DNA of 64,000 nucleotides from Bettongia penicillata ogilbyi (GCA_023548195.1 JAJHZJ010000419.1:3612273-3676272); one strand, 5' to 3'; shown: positions 34,554-47,425, counted from the first letter of the stretch. Made by a program: numbers and translations. The notes: generated by a model from the sequence alone, not told the origin.

Positions 34554-36689
34554 CATACACATACATGTGATCTTTCATTTGTCACTTAAACGCCATAGTC
34601 CCTGTCCTCCAAAAGTTTATATTTGATATCTGAAGGCATTTCATCAACTTTTAGCAACCCTTTTTAGGTCCTACAATGAAATTATGACTACGCATAAGTC
34701 GTTGTATACTTGTCATTTTTTTAAGCAGAGCTTTTCTTGCTTTAGATCTACGCAGACATAATAACTGTGTGGAATCAAATTGAAAGTCACTAGAATTCTT
34801 CTGACAAAACAGATTTCTTAGGCCAGTGTGAAAAAACTGGACCAAAATCCTGACTGTGATTAAGTAAAGGAAGTCAACACCTGGTATATGGTCATAATCT
34901 CCCTGGGAAATGTAAAGATACTGTGAGGTAAAGCTTATTATTAATACAAGGACAGATGGTTAGTCCAAGAGATGGTACTAAAAATAGCCTGTACTTTTCT
35001 GTGTGTTTCAGTGGTTTAGGCTAATAAGCACCCGTTCATGATCTAACTATCAATGGATAACTTCAGCTGCATAGGCCACCTAGATTTTCTGGGTTTCTGT
35101 TTGGATTATGAGGTCACAGGTCCTACAAGAGACTCAAAGTTACTTGGCTGTAGTCTCAGCTGATTCTTCAATTCATTTGTTTTACTTGTTTCTTGGAACA
35201 TCTTTTTTGGAACGTCCTTGATGCTCAATAAAAAGCCAGCTGTGCTTTGTAGGACAAATTAAACAATAGATGGACTGGTTTGCTGTATTTATCCCAAGCT
35301 GTTACACACGTACTTAATCTTTATTTATTATCTTTGGAACCCAAGCTTGGAAAGAACCCAAAATGTTACCTTATTTTGCTCAAAGCATTCCAAAGAGAAG
35401 CTAAAGCACATGCAAGTAATGTCTTTTCCTGTCATTAAATATAAATAGATGTATTCTTATATGTATTTCTATTTATTCCATTTGGACTTTTCTGTGTATT
35501 CCGGGGTTTTCGTTATTTTCTTTTCCTTGGGTTTCTTCTATCTACTGAAATCACCCTCCCTTCACCAATTCTCTTACAAGATTTTTATTTCAAAAGTGAA
35601 TGCTGTATGTGGTACATATCACTGGGACCACTTGCTTGCAAATTTCTGTTGTCTGTCTTTGACCTATGATGATTTATCCCTAATCTCCCCTAAAGTCTTA
35701 TTCTGGAGTTTCATTATCATGATTCATTTGCCTTTGGTTTTTCAGAGCTGTACCAGTGGACTACCAGGTCTGTAGAAAGATGGTTGGGTTTATATATATG
35801 CCTAATGATGAAATGATATGCTTTCATAAGAGGTCTCATCTAGCTAAAGAGACTCATCACTAAATTGGCCAGAGGATGATGAAATTTTAGGCCACTACCG
35901 CTTTTCTAGACCACCTGTTAATTCAGTCAACAAAAACACTGCTCCTTTTATATTAAATGGATTCATGGTAACAGAAAATTCAACAGTTTGTTGTTACGTA
36001 TTCTATTTGTTGGCTGGATTCATAGATTCTATTAATAACAGGCCTTTGAAAGGGCTAGAGTTTCTTACTACAAAATACAATTTAGTCCCTTAAGATGTTT
36101 AACATTTTTGTACCCTAACAGCAAAATAGATTTTGACTCTAATTAGGGAAGTTTATGTTTAATTTAAAACTTTTTATTATGGTCCTGATTCATCCCTGGA
36201 GGTTTACCTGTTAATGGTGAGTAAATTGTTATAAACAGAATGAACTGAATCTATCAGAATATTAAAATTTTAAAGTTAAATATTATGTTTCTCTATATAT
36301 GAATTCTATTGATGACCTTGCATACCCAATGGATATGATTTAGTTATGATTTTAAATAATGCATTTATTTTCTATCCCATTTTCACTTCCTATCAAATTA
36401 CTGGAAATTTTTTAAGAAGTGAGAAAAAAATACATAATATAACTTTGCTCACTCCTTTTTTGGGTTTTATCACTAAATAGTCTACCCCTTAATAGGGCAT
36501 GCTGACTTGACACAGAATTCTATAGAAGGTCATCGCTGCTCAATGTCTTAATCTTGAGAAATTTCTTGTTTGGCCCTCACTGTTTCTTTGCATTTTCTAC
36601 TTTGACTTACTTGTTACTGATTTGTACTCTTAACTTAGCATTCATTTTTCCATCTTGCCCACTAGGTAATTTCATTTTTCTTGGTAAAA

Positions 36690-36915
36690 TGCTGGTATAA
36701 CACATTTTCGTCATTTTCCTGATGCACCCATATGATGTCTTAGTGATCACTGCTTCCTTTTCAAAATTTTCTGAAACCATCCTTTTAATAATACATTTTG
36801 GAATTATGCCAGGACTGGAATGCAAGCTCACCATCCTATAGTCTGAAATCTCTATCCCCTTCCCACTCTTCCAAAAAAAATACAGTAACATTAACATTTG
36901 CCCCATCTCCATTTT
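36690..36915 (-). repeat. CR1/L3 LINE internal fragment
   Basis: GGAATTATGCCAGGACTGGA, GCAAGCTCACCATCCTATAG and CATTTGCCCCATCTCC follow a CR1/L3 segment in antisense order. Strongly diverged. Confidence 0.5.
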
Positions 36916-36984
36916 TGTGGCCCCTTTCTCATTCTGTATGATTTCTTAGGGGCAATGGGCAAGCAATTTAGTGATAGTAACTGC

Positions 36985-37205
36985 CACTGTGTTTACTTCT
37001 GACTGGAGCAATCAGAGAAAGTTTTATGGAGACGGTAGAATTTGGTTTGACTTTTGAATGATGGTGGAGTTAGAATGCATAGATTCATGAGAAGCCAAAC
37101 AGGAGAAACTATGAACAAAGACATGGTGATAGGAATAAATATGATGTGTCTGTGATACAATAGGAGGCCACTCTGAATATATTGAGATGTACATCCAAAT
37201 ATGGG
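36985..37205 (-). repeat. L2 LINE fragment
   Basis: AAGTTTTATGGAGACGGTAG, ATTTGGTTTGACTTTTGAAT and CAAAGACATGGTGATAGGAA correspond to antisense L2 upstream of its tail. Confidence 0.6.
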
Positions 37206-38149
37206 TAATAAGTTACACATTAATTATCTTAGTGCTTTCCTAGTCAATGAACTTATCTTCCAAGACTAACAAGGATCTGAAACCCTACATGCCTAAGCAT
37301 GTGGTTTTATGAATTGCCACATCCTCCAAAGTTGTTTTTATTTTGTTTGTTGGTTTCTTTTTCCTTGAAGACTATTCTGCTGCTAAGAAGACTCATTTTC
37401 CAATGGAAAAAGTGCAATTCTTCCATGGGCCCATATCTGAAACCTTTCCAGATTGTTACCATCTGCCATGGCATGTTGTCTGCTGGCATTGATTCTGAGA
37501 AGTCAGGATTACTTCTGTACCAAAAGGAGCCATCACATAAGACCTCTGGAGTAGGAGTCAATCACTTAGACACATTCCTAGGAAACTGGACTTCACTCAG
37601 AATTGCTTTCCTCCTAGAGCTGCCTGCTATTCTGTTAGATGACATATCTAGGGAAGTTTTCTTTTTCACAGATCCATAGTAAAAGCCGGTAATACACCAA
37701 ATATTTGGAAGGGATAACTTCCCTCCATCCCCCACAGCTTGGTTCATGTCTCCAACAGAAATTAATAAGATTCTCCTTTATATAAGAGGAAAAGATTATT
37801 ATATGTTCATTTCTTGGGATGGATTTCTTTCATTATTAGTGAATTAACAGTTTTGATAGCATGGTGCCTCTGTTTCTCCCAATTCGTTTCATGAGATCCA
37901 GCATTGTTTCCAGTTTTGTAACCCCTTGAGTATATCTACGTCTTCCTGATTTCAAGCAACTGACATGTGTAAGATTTGAATTCATCATTCATCATTTTAA
38001 CGAAGGGATTCATCTTCGTACTGGAAAGGATAAAACAAAAATGGTAATAGGAACTTGAAGGCCAAAGTAATAGGGAAGATAGTAATAGAGCTCTGAGCTG
38101 CCTGTAGTAAAGGTTTGTCCACTAGGTAAATTGAACTACATCTCTTTTT

Positions 38150-38480
38150 TTAAAATGTTTATTTATTTTTAGTTTTTGACATTCTTTTCCACAAAATTTT
38201 GAGTTCCAAATTTTTTCTCCATCTCTCCCCTCCCCCCCATGCCATAATGTCTTGGATTCTGATTACCCCTTCCCTCAATGTGCCCTCCCTTCTATCACAC
38301 TCCTCCCTTCCCTTATCCACTTCTTCTCTCCTTTCTTGTAGGGCATGATAGATTTGTATACCCCATTACCTGTATTTCTTATTTTCCAGTTGTTTGCAGA
38401 AACAATTACACCCCCTCTCACTACATTTTTAGGTGCAAAAATATTAGGAGATATGAGTGCTGAAACACATTGGTAATCTA
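38150..38480. repeat. L1-like fragment of marsupial type
   Basis: CCACAAAATTTTGAGTTCCA, CTCCATCTCTCCCCTCCCCC, TCTGATTACCCCTTCCC and TTGTAGGGCATGATAGATTT match a segment common in marsupial L1 copies. The pyrimidine-rich text gives meaningless short frames. Confidence 0.6.
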
Positions 38481-38901
38481 TAAACATCATGGAAAACAGG
38501 GCAGGTATTGCGTGACTAGAGATAGTCCAAACAACTTTCAGAAAAGGGATACTTTATACTGTTGAAAAGTAAGCTCAATATCTGTGCTGTTCTTGGCCAA
38601 ATTCTAGAACAGTTTGTGAATGCATAGAAAAAGAAGATGATTACTGTGTGCCATCCTAGGTTCAGTATGAATAATTTATAGCAGACTAACTTCATTTACT
38701 TTTTTTTTTTTGACAAGTTTCCTTGATTGGTAGACCAGAGGAATACTTTGAACTTATGTAACAGTCCCCCTGTGCTACCATCAAGGATTTACCTGACTTT
38801 GGGTTTAAAACTAGACACTACAGTGCTCTAAAAACACATACCTACCAACTTTCTTACTTTAGATCCATGAGAATTTTTCACATAACATCAAATTGTTATT
38901 T

Positions 38902-38963
38902 AATTTATTTAAGTGGCACATCTAGGTGACTGAATTTATTTAAGTGGCACATCTAGGTGACTG
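38902..38963. repeat. 31-bp perfect tandem duplication
   Basis: A 31-base unit starting AATTTATTTAAGTGGCACAT occurs twice without any difference, at 38902-38932 and 38933-38963. Confidence 0.97.
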
Positions 38964-39909
38964 AATTTGACCTCAGATTTTGTTGACTTTAGCACTATAT
39001 TATTTTACACTGCTTTTCCACATGTCATTTGCTATATAAAAATTATAAATAATATTTTTCTGACTATGTCTTACAGGAAAAGCTCACCTGGAGAGAGAGG
39101 AAGCCTGTCAGGTGACGGCAGTGCTTAGGTCTTTTAAGTAGCATCCTCCTGTGTTGAGGAATGTCATGATTATGAGCACATCATAGAGTTCTAGCACACA
39201 TATAAATACCCACTGTTTCCCTAGATGGTGGGAAATAAAATCAAGACAGGTGATAAATGAGGAGAAATTTGACAGCATCTTGACCTGTTATTAATTTTGT
39301 TAATTGTGTTGAATTATACTCTTCATGTTGACAAAGTGAATTAAGCAATTTGAGCATAATATATGTTTTACTAAACTAGAAAACATCCATTTTATTAGGG
39401 TTTTGAACATGACAAATGGCGTAGCATTTCATTTAGGAGGCTAACTTACGTCAATAGAATTTATGACATGACAACTGACAGATTTACCTGTTTTCAGAGG
39501 CTCCTGCATATCTGTAGTTTGTTTTTTATTACCTTTCAGGTTATAATCTGTCTCATTTAAATTGCAATAAAGCTAGTGTTGTGAGGAAAGCAAAAAAAAT
39601 ATAATCACAGCACAATCTCTTCTACATTTTCGTACCTTGTTTTAAAGGACTCTGGGCTTGTGCACACAGAGAACTAACCTCTGGAAAATCCTAAATATGT
39701 AATTTTAAATGAATATTTAGATATAGTCTAGTCATTTTTTTTCTACATTAGCATATGCCAAGTGGTGACAAGACAGCTGTATGTTCTTATCAAGATTTTA
39801 AAATCTTCCTTCTGCCTTCCCCCTTCCTGAGTCGTCTTCATAGGCCATACTTTAATAATTCTTCATTTACTACCTAGCCACTGCAGACTTGGAAATTTAG
39901 CATAGACCC

Positions 39910-40455
39910 GACAGTGTCAGAGTTGGAAGGGACCTCAGAGACCATCTGGACTAACCTGTCCCTGACCAAAAAAATCTGCTTTAATAATAACATTTTTTTT
40001 TTTTACCAGTTTAGAGTTTGCAAAGCAACTTGAATATATTATAAGAATAGCTTTTACATATCTCTTTAAAATATTTGCAAAGCTTATACATATATTAAAT
40101 CATTTGTTCTCCATAACAAGCCTAGGAAGTAGGTATTATTATTATTATCTTCATTTTATCAATGAGAAAGTTGAGGTAGAGAGAGGTTAAGTGACTTACC
40201 TAGGGCCACACAGCTAGTAAGCATCTAAGGTTGGATTTGAACTAAGGTCTTCTTGGTTCCAGGTCTAGTGCAACTCATTGCTACATCTCACTGCCTCATA
40301 ATCTCATCCCAGCCCTATGATGTAGTACCATAGGAATTTTTATCCCTGTTTTGCCAATGAGGAAACTGAGGTTCAGAGAATTGAATGAATTCTTCATAGT
40401 CACATAGCTAGTAAGTGTAACAGATAGGACTCAAACAAAGGTCACTGAACTCTAA
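39910..40455 (-). repeat. Cluster of three antisense MIR-class SINEs
   Basis: A MIR3 end (GTCAGAGTTGGAAGGGACCT, to about 39970) is followed by a full MIR/CORE copy (GTAGGTATTATTATTATTAT, GGGCCACACAGCTAGTAAGC, to about 40300). A third truncated copy follows (CAATGAGGAAACTGAGGTTC, TCACATAGCTAGTAAGTGTA). Confidence 0.8.
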
Positions 40456-40794
40456 ATGCATTCTTCTTGCCCCTGTAATCATACTTCCTACCTCCTTTTG
40501 GTGTACAGTTTTATCTCTTTGATTCCATAACTCTGCTTTGTCCCACCCACTTCTGCTAAGATCTGTTTTATGTGTCTCTCTTGGCATCTTTTCTTGATAG
40601 AAATGGGAATGAAATGAGCTGTCTGTTTTCATATTTCTACAGACTCCTGATTCAAAATGATCATAAGGAGAAAATTCTTCTCTTGTAGGTGGTCATTGCT
40701 TGCTAAAAATATACATTTGACATTTTTCATTGCTAATAGCTACTAGATTGTTAGTTCATTATGGGCAGGTGTATATCTCTAGTTTCTTTTTAGA

Positions 40795-40995
40795 GGTAGC
40801 ATCACCAAACTTGGGGTCGAGACCTGAATGCCAGCTCAGTGATTTACAATGGGTGATTTAACTTCTCTGATCTCTATTGTTTTTAGCTTTAAAATGGGAA
40901 TAATCGTTCTTACAATCCATAGGTAATAGAGTTGTTGTGAGGAAAATACATTGAAAAATGAGCTTTTATTGTATCCCTACAGTGTCAAGCATAGA
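40795..40995 (+). repeat. MIR-class SINE
   Basis: AGACCTGAATGCCAGCTCAG, TTAAAATGGGAATAATCGTT and GTTGTTGTGAGGAAAATACA. Confidence 0.75.
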
Positions 40996-41084
40996 ACTTA
41001 AGTATGTGGAGTGCTCTGTGTTGAGAACTTCCTCTATCAAAGAGAATCCCAGCCTAGCTGTGATTTATGTGGGAGTTGTTGGAG

Positions 41085-41210
41085 GCACCCAGAGGGTAAG
41101 TGATTTGCCCTGTGTCACATAACGCCTGAGTGTTAGAGATGGGTTTTGAACGTTGGTCTTCCAAATTCCACATCTGGCCCTGTATTCACTATGCTTTTGT
41201 GCTACCCTAC
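41085..41210 (-). repeat. MIR-class SINE
   Basis: TGATTTGCCCTGTGTCACAT, TTTTGAACGTTGGTCTTCC and CTGTATTCACTATGC in antisense order. Confidence 0.7.
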
Positions 41211-41244
41211 ACAGAAAATACATGAGTAATTGCATTCAATAAAC

Positions 41245-41330
41245 TACTGTAATCAAGACTCTTTGTGCCAGGTGTTGAGGAATATAAAGATGATTTAGAC
41301 ATACTGTCTTCAAGGAATGAATTGTAAATA
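41245..41330 (-). repeat. L2 LINE terminus fragment
   Basis: TTTGTGCCAGGTGTTGAGGA, ATATAAAGATG and CTGTCTTCAAGGAATGAA. Confidence 0.5.
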
Positions 41331-41671
41331 GAAATGAAAGCCTTCTGGTACTTAATGATATATCAAGGAATAGATTCTCAGAGTAGCCTGGTCCTCTCTG
41401 TGCAGAATTCTTGCTGACTATTTCATATAAAGAAAGAATGGAAATCTCTAACCAAAATTAGCTTCAAAAATAGCCATAAATGAAACAGGTTCTTTTCCAG
41501 TTTCACACTTTGTTCATCTGTATGCTCAATTATTTTACCCTAAACTCCATAATTAGGCTATATTTGTCCTGGTCCATGTATACCTCATACTCTGATAGAC
41601 AGTATGGATAAGAGCAATTTAGAGAGTAGGTGTGTGCTTTCCCAAGATACAAGATGAAAGGGCTACCATTT

Positions 41672-41875
41672 AGCATAGTTGGAAAAAGGACTGCTTTTCC
41701 TGTACTAGGAGGCAAAGGATATGAGTTCAAGTGCTGATGGTGTCACTCATTAATTAATGTTGTGTGATCTTGGGCAAATCTCTTCCCCGTTCTAAACTCC
41801 AATGGTTTTATCATGGTAAAGTAATGGGTTTAGACTGGATGCTTTCTAAGGTCCCTGCTAACTCTGTCATTGTTT
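41672..41875 (+). repeat. MIR3-class SINE
   Basis: GATATGAGTTCAAGTGCTGA, TGTGTGATCTTGGGCAAATC and GGATGCTTTCTAAGGTCCCT. Confidence 0.75.
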
Positions 41876-42499
41876 AAGTCTAAGGTTATTTAAACTGACC
41901 AATTATTAATTATTTAAAAAATTAAAATATTAGTCTTTGTGTTTGGGTCAATGCCTGAGATGAAGAATGAAGAAGCGGTGTATGATTCAGGGAGGCCAGG
42001 GAGCTAGAAGCATGATAGATAATAGGGGTAGAGGCAAGCAAGAGGTCCAGGCTTTGTCAGTGGTCCCTGGTGTTCATTTTTAATCTTTATGATTCTGGGT
42101 GACTTTTATATCATTAGCATAACCATGTTGAAGCCAAGTTCCAAGGTGCAGATGGGTTCTTGGGGGAAGAGATGAAATGATATTTCTTCTTTTATTAAAA
42201 CAGGGTGATATGAAATGTGAAAGTAAAGATGTTTCTTTTGCAAATGTGTTTGGCCATATTTTTAAAATATAAGTAACTTTCCATTTGGTGCCATTCTAAA
42301 AGGATATCATGCCCCCAATATCATACAGTAATCACAGTCTAGCTTAGTGTTATGAGAGGAGGTGTTTCTTATGCTCTGAATATTATAAAAATACACATTT
42401 TAAATGAGCCTATTTAAAAAGTTTATTTCTAATTCTCTTGTCTCTAGGCTTTTCTGCTATCCAAACATCTACAGCTGTCAAAGTACTCTAATGGAAGTT

Positions 42500-43050
42500 C
42501 TAATATAACAGTGGCACTCTCCTGCTCAAAAATCTTCAGTGGCTCCCTACTGCAATTTCTCAACTTGATGTTTAAAGCTCTTCATGATCAAGCTTGAGCT
42601 CCCTTTCCAAATTTACTTCACACTGTTGCCTTTCGTGTCCCCAGAGCTGTTACTATTCCATCATACCCTGTGTACAAGCCTGTCCACATGCTCATACTGA
42701 ATCCACTTTTCATCTCTGCCTCTTTCAGATCCTTGGTTTCCTTCAAAGATTATCTCAGATATTAGTTCTGCTGTGAAGCCATCTCTGATCCACCTCCACT
42801 TGAGATGTTTCCTCCATCTCTGAATTTCTTAGGTTCCTTTCATTGACTTCTTATATACATTCAATCAATTTCTAACTTTATTCTTGTTATGTATGTGTGT
42901 GTATATATATATATATATAACACATATATATATATATATATCTATGAATATTGATAGAGAAAGAGATATAGCTTATCTTCCCTACTAGATAAACATTTGA
43001 ACAGGGTCAATTTTCATCTTTGTATCCCCAACTAGAGGCACATCTGACAC
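42500..43050 (+). repeat. L2 LINE 3' end with an internal microsatellite
   Basis: TCCTGCTCAAAAATCTTCAG, TGGCTCCCTACTGCAATTTC, TTTCCTTCAAAGATTATCTC, GCTGTGAAGCCATCTCTGAT and TTTGTATCCCCAACTAGAG are in L2 order. This is the longest L2 3' segment in the window. Confidence 0.85.
42890..42945. repeat. TG/TA microsatellite inside L2
   Basis: GTATGTGTGTGTATATATAT is followed by a second TATA run after AACACA. Confidence 0.95.
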
Positions 43051-43194
43051 CTCCTGGTAATAACCCTGGGCAAATCTTTCAGTTCCAGGCCACTAACTAA
43101 AATATTAGGCCACAGAGCAGATGCTTCATTGGTGGAGAGAATTTCCTTTTAGATCTGCACCAAGGAAAAAAAACAACCCTTTGTGTGCTGGGTT

Positions 43195-43790
43195 GATAGC
43201 AGGTGGTTTAATATTGAATGGAATGGAGTGCACTGCCACACCTGCCATGTGGTGACCAAAATGGTGTATCTTGTAGCATGCTTGTGCTTACCGGATGCAG
43301 GAGTAGTAGATTATAGTGGAGGGCAGAGACTTATTAATTAAGCAGTGTTCCCAACGTGGCTGCAGGTGAAGCCCTAAATATTTGATTCATCACCACGATG
43401 TGGCAGCAGGTGGTAGCTAAATTAGAAATTAGAGTAAAGGGGTCCTGATCCCCTTATGCCCAAAAGAGCCTATTACTTTGGGCTTTGAAAAAGGAACCTG
43501 CTTCCCACTGAGCTTTGGGAAAAGATTTTCAGAATACATGTACCTTTAATGACTTTTGTTTTGCATTTCATTTAATGAGCTATTAATGTGCACAACTTAA
43601 TGGGCCTGCATAATGGTTAATATTTTTGTTTTCTGTTTCATAGATACCACACAACAAAGATTATAGCTATTAATTTGCACCCAAAATGGCATTTTAGCTT
43701 TGCAGGGGAGGGTCCCACAAGCTGAGACTCAGTAATCTGCCAATCTTGAGCTCATTTCTGTTTATAAAACTGTTCTGTTTATGAGGCCTA
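43195..43790. promoter_or_regulatory. Candidate intronic enhancer: E-box cluster plus TAAT-rich block
   Basis: No repeat family is recognisable over about 600 bases. Four CAGGTG/CACCTG E-boxes lie at 43200-43205, 43239-43244 (minus), 43363-43368 and 43407-43412. About 0.1 would be expected in 213 bases at equal base frequencies. Then come ATGAGCTATTAATG, CATAATGGTTAATA, a SOX-type AACAAAG near 43654 and AGCTATTAATTTGCAC, the mix typical of neural enhancers. Enhancer function is an inference from motifs and location in a neuronal gene. Confidence 0.4.
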
Positions 43791-44159
43791 GGAGCTGGAA
43801 TAATTGGTAGAAGACATATGTACATGTGGATCATACTCCCTAATCCTCAGATCTGGTCTTTGAGTACATCCCTTTTATTTTGCAAGAATTCTTTGAGACA
43901 GTGTATAGTTATGATCAGAGCCATAATGTTCTCAGTTTTTCCCTTTATTGGAGGGGCAGGGGAATGACCATTTAGGCTGAGATTTGGGGGGCTTTTAGAA
44001 TGGGTCATCTGCCAGAATTGTAGCATATATATTGACATATGTATTGATCATGAGTAGGATTAAATGTAATTCTGAATATGAGCTCTTCTGCTGTGGGCAG
44101 TCCAGTCCCTATACTGGCCGAGATTGTCATCTGTTTCTTCCTTAGTAAATCGTCTTTAG

Positions 44160-44393
44160 GAAGCTAGATGGCATAGTAGATTGAGTTCTGGGCATGGAGT
44201 CAGGAAAACAAATTCAAATCCACCCTTAGACACTAGCTATATGTTCCAGGGCAAGTCACTTAACCCCGTTTTCCTCAAGTTCCTCTGGTATAAAAAGATT
44301 TGGACAAGGAAATGGCAAACCACTCTAGTATCTTTGCCGAGAAAACCCCAAATAGGGTCACAGAGAATTGGACACCGCTAAACAGCAACAAAA
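44160..44393 (+). mobile_element. tRNA SINE with RTE/BovB tail
   Basis: AAGCTAGATGGCATAGTAGA head, GGAAATGGCAAACCACTCTA, TTTGCCGAGAAAACCCCAAA and tail GAATTGGACACCGCTAAACA. Confidence 0.85.
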
Positions 44394-44687
44394 CTGTCTT
44401 CATGAATTGCTTTGGTCAAAAAATCCATCATCTGGTAACTAGCCTGCTAGTGATGAACCTTTTGCAACTTAACTCGGCTAACTCTTGGACAAAAGGCTCA
44501 AATGTAAGCAATTTTCTATGCTTGGATTCATAGTATTTCCAGACTGGCAGATACTGGCCATAGTGTCTCCTTGGTCATTATGATTTTTGAGGATCCATGC
44601 TATGATAAACCCTTAGAGTAGGAATTTAATAAAACATGAAGAGAAATCTGTTGCTACTAAAATCTAGAGAATTTAAGAGGGGTAAAG

Positions 44688-44935
44688 ATGATAATAGTAG
44701 TAGTTTCACATTTATATAGTTCTTCAAAGGTTACAAACACTCTCCAGGAAGAACTGTGTGAGATGGATGATGTAGTTATCATAACCCTAATTAACAAATG
44801 TTGAAAGTCTGAGTCTCAGAGGTAAAAATGCTGTGCCTGAGATCCCATAGTTACTCTATGACAGAGCTGGTATATAAACTCAGATCTAATGATTTACTAG
44901 TCCAGGACACTTTCAACTGATTCACCCTCTTTTTA
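44688..44935 (-). repeat. MIR/CORE-type SINE
   Basis: TTTCACATTTATATAGTTCT, GAGTCTCAGAGGTAAAAATG and CAGAGCTGGTATATAAACTC in antisense order. Confidence 0.75.
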
Positions 44936-45169
44936 TTTAGGCCAGTAGAAATGAACAACCCCATATTCTTTGAGGTCTTAGTTTGCTATTATTAACCTTG
45001 TCAACAGGAAGCCTTTGACAGTCTATTTCCAGCTTTCTTGTGGGTTATAAAAAAAAGAGCACCTTTTCTATAGTTGCTACATCATTAGATTTAGCACTGA
45101 TACTTCATTAATATTTATTGAGCCTATTATAGATCAGGTATCTTTTAAAATGACTTTACTTTATTCAGT

Positions 45170-45455
45170 CATGAATTTTGAGAGTTGAAAGAAATTCAAG
45201 TGACTTGCTAGTCCAACCCATGTATGAAAAGACTTCCCACTATAAAAAAGGTCATCTAGCCTTTTCTGGAAGATCCTTAGAAAATACATCATTTCTCCAG
45301 TCATCTCATTATGCTTTTAGAGGTTCAGATTGTTAGGAAGATTTCCCTGAAAGGATGCCTCAGTTTATCTTTGTCATTTCCAATCATTGGTTCTGGTTCT
45401 GATTTCTGAGACCCAACAGAACAAATCTATCTTGCCATGTCTTGAGAAAATTATA
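45170..45455 (-). repeat. CR1/L3 LINE 3' end
   Basis: TGCTAGTCCAACCCATGTAT, CATCTAGCCTTTTCTGGAAG, CAGATTGTTAGGAAGATTTC and CAACAGAACAAATCTATC in antisense order. Confidence 0.65.
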
Positions 45456-45839
45456 CACTCAGGTATAAACTTGATGGAATTACTAGGTGATCTTGTGACC
45501 TGGATGTAGTTCTAAAAATGCTTATGTTACAAGGAAGGGTAAAGGAGATTGATTTAGTGGGGATAATCTACCCTATTTTCTACATGGAGAATTAACACTG
45601 AAGGAGATACTCTACATAGTATATTGTATATGTGAATCTAATGTACAACAAAGGACTAATGTACAATATTAGCCTTGTTTGGGACTGAATTAAATATTCA
45701 GTGTAAGTTGAGAAAATATAAGAGGATCTCTTTCTCTTCCTGAAGTTTAAAGTCGATGATGAAAGATAGTCACAAAAATAAAAATTCAGTAATTCTGCAA
45801 ATAGACATTTTCAGTAGATGAAAAAGTTGGAGAAATAGC

Positions 45840-46010
45840 ACGGGTAGTTTGAGAGTTAAGAGCCATGAGTTTTCATCTTGGTTCAATGATTAACAAAATG
45901 TTTGGAAAATGTCTACAAGTCATTGGACACAAGTGCAAGGCTTTATTTATTTCATCTGTGAAATGAGGGTTAAGACCAGGTAATTTTTGACTTCCATTTT
46001 TAGCAGTATT
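45840..46010 (+). repeat. MIR3-class SINE
   Basis: GTTTGAGAGTTAAGAGCCAT, TTCATCTGTGAAATGAGGGT and a CTTCCATTTTTAGC end. Confidence 0.6.
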
Positions 46011-46099
46011 CTTCATTGCTTCTGTGATTTACATTGAACATTAGATACTCCTTCAACCTAACAGTGAATGGTGTCCAAATGCTGGACATTAACTAGTGT

Positions 46100-46245
46100 C
46101 CAATTTATGAGCCATATGGGCTAGGAAAAAGTACTGTACTTCTCTGAGACTCAATGTTCTCATCAAACATTCAGTTCCTGCTTCCCAGGGTTATTATGAA
46201 GAAAACACTTTGTAAACTACAAGGTCTTACACAGATGTGAAATAT
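46100..46245 (+). repeat. MIR-class SINE
   Basis: TTCTCTGAGACTCAATGTTC, TCCCAGGGTTATTATGAAGA and AACACTTTGTAAACTACAAG. Confidence 0.65.
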
Positions 46246-46769
46246 GGAGTTCTCATGTATTTGTCTCATATCTCAGACTACACAGTTGTAAAATATGTTC
46301 CCACAGAGTTAACACCTGGTTCTTAATGAACAGCTCAACTCACATACAATAAAGTCAGGACTGCCCATTTCAGAGAACTGTTAGAACAATTTTGTACTGG
46401 TTCAAGATGTCCAGATCACATTTTAGTGATTAGACATAGTTTATAACTTAGAAAAAGTGCCCTAAGTTACACTTGATTGACATATCCCTGTGTATTTTAT
46501 GTTTGATGACTTAATTGGTATCTGTCAACATTATCAACATGTTCTGGAATCTGTCTGGTTTCTACTTAGACCCTTACTCACAAGCATGGAGCTACCTAAG
46601 GCATACTCTTGGTGCCCAGAAATCTTAATTATTTTTATTGCCAAGTAGAGGTAATTTACTATAGTGCTACTGTGACGGATGGATACATAGACATCTGATT
46701 TAGAGAAAGATAGGAGACTTACCCATTTGAGTCTACCAACTCCAGAAATGCTCAGTCTCGGACTTAAGT

Positions 46770-46860
46770 ACACTGTGTGTACTACCTACCTTAAAGGATT
46801 GTTGTGAGGAGAGAGTTTTATACAGTCATGTACAAATAGGAACCTCAAATAAGTGAGAAT
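46770..46860 (+). repeat. MIR 3' fragment
   Basis: CTACCTACCTTAAAGGATTG and TTGTGAGGAGAGAG. Confidence 0.5.
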
Positions 46861-46964
46861 AAAGACTTGGAATTATAGCTATTTTCCCTTACACTTTAGA
46901 GAGAATACTTTTTTAAAAATGTACTTCTTTAGAACCAATAATAATTCTAGTTTTCAAACTATGT

Positions 46965-47120
46965 TTTATAGTTTATATAGTGCTTTCCTGATAACAATCC
47001 GATGAGGCAGGAAATGTAAATACCATACTCATTTTATAGATGAATACTCTGAAGTTCAGAACAGTTAAGTGTCAGAGACTCAATTCTAGTTTGTCTGATT
47101 CCAATTTCAGTGGTTTTACA
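46965..47120 (-). repeat. MIR-class SINE
   Basis: TTTATATAGTGCTTTCCTGA, TCATTTTATAGATGAATACT and a TTAAGTGTCAGAG block in antisense order. Confidence 0.65.
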
Positions 47121-47249
47121 ATAAAAACCAAAAGATTTCCTAGGGATGGATTTGAAATGGTGAGGAGGGAGTTGAGATAGGAGAGGGAACAAGGGAATTT
47201 TACCTTTTTGCTCAAACCTGCAAAGACCTTAGAGTTGTAGGGAAATACA

Positions 47250-47425
47250 ATAGTATGTAATGAAAAGATCATTGGATTTAGAGCTCATGAGATCTTAATT
47301 TTGAGTCCTGGATCTGCCAGGTACTATCAATGAGATCTTAGGCAAATCCTTTAATCTTTCCTTCCATGAATCTCATCAACTATAGAATGGTAGACACTGG
47401 ACTAACCATGAAAGTCTATGACCTA
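47250..47425 (+). repeat. MIR3-class SINE
   Basis: AAAAGATCATTGGATTTAGA, GAGTCCTGGATCTGCCAGGT and GAATGGTAGACACTGGACTA. Confidence 0.65.

Noticed and set aside
37299..37679. 126-codon open frame on + (with shadows on -)
   Set aside because: No recognisable family, no splice signals of note, and sits in ordinary intron next to an L2 fragment.
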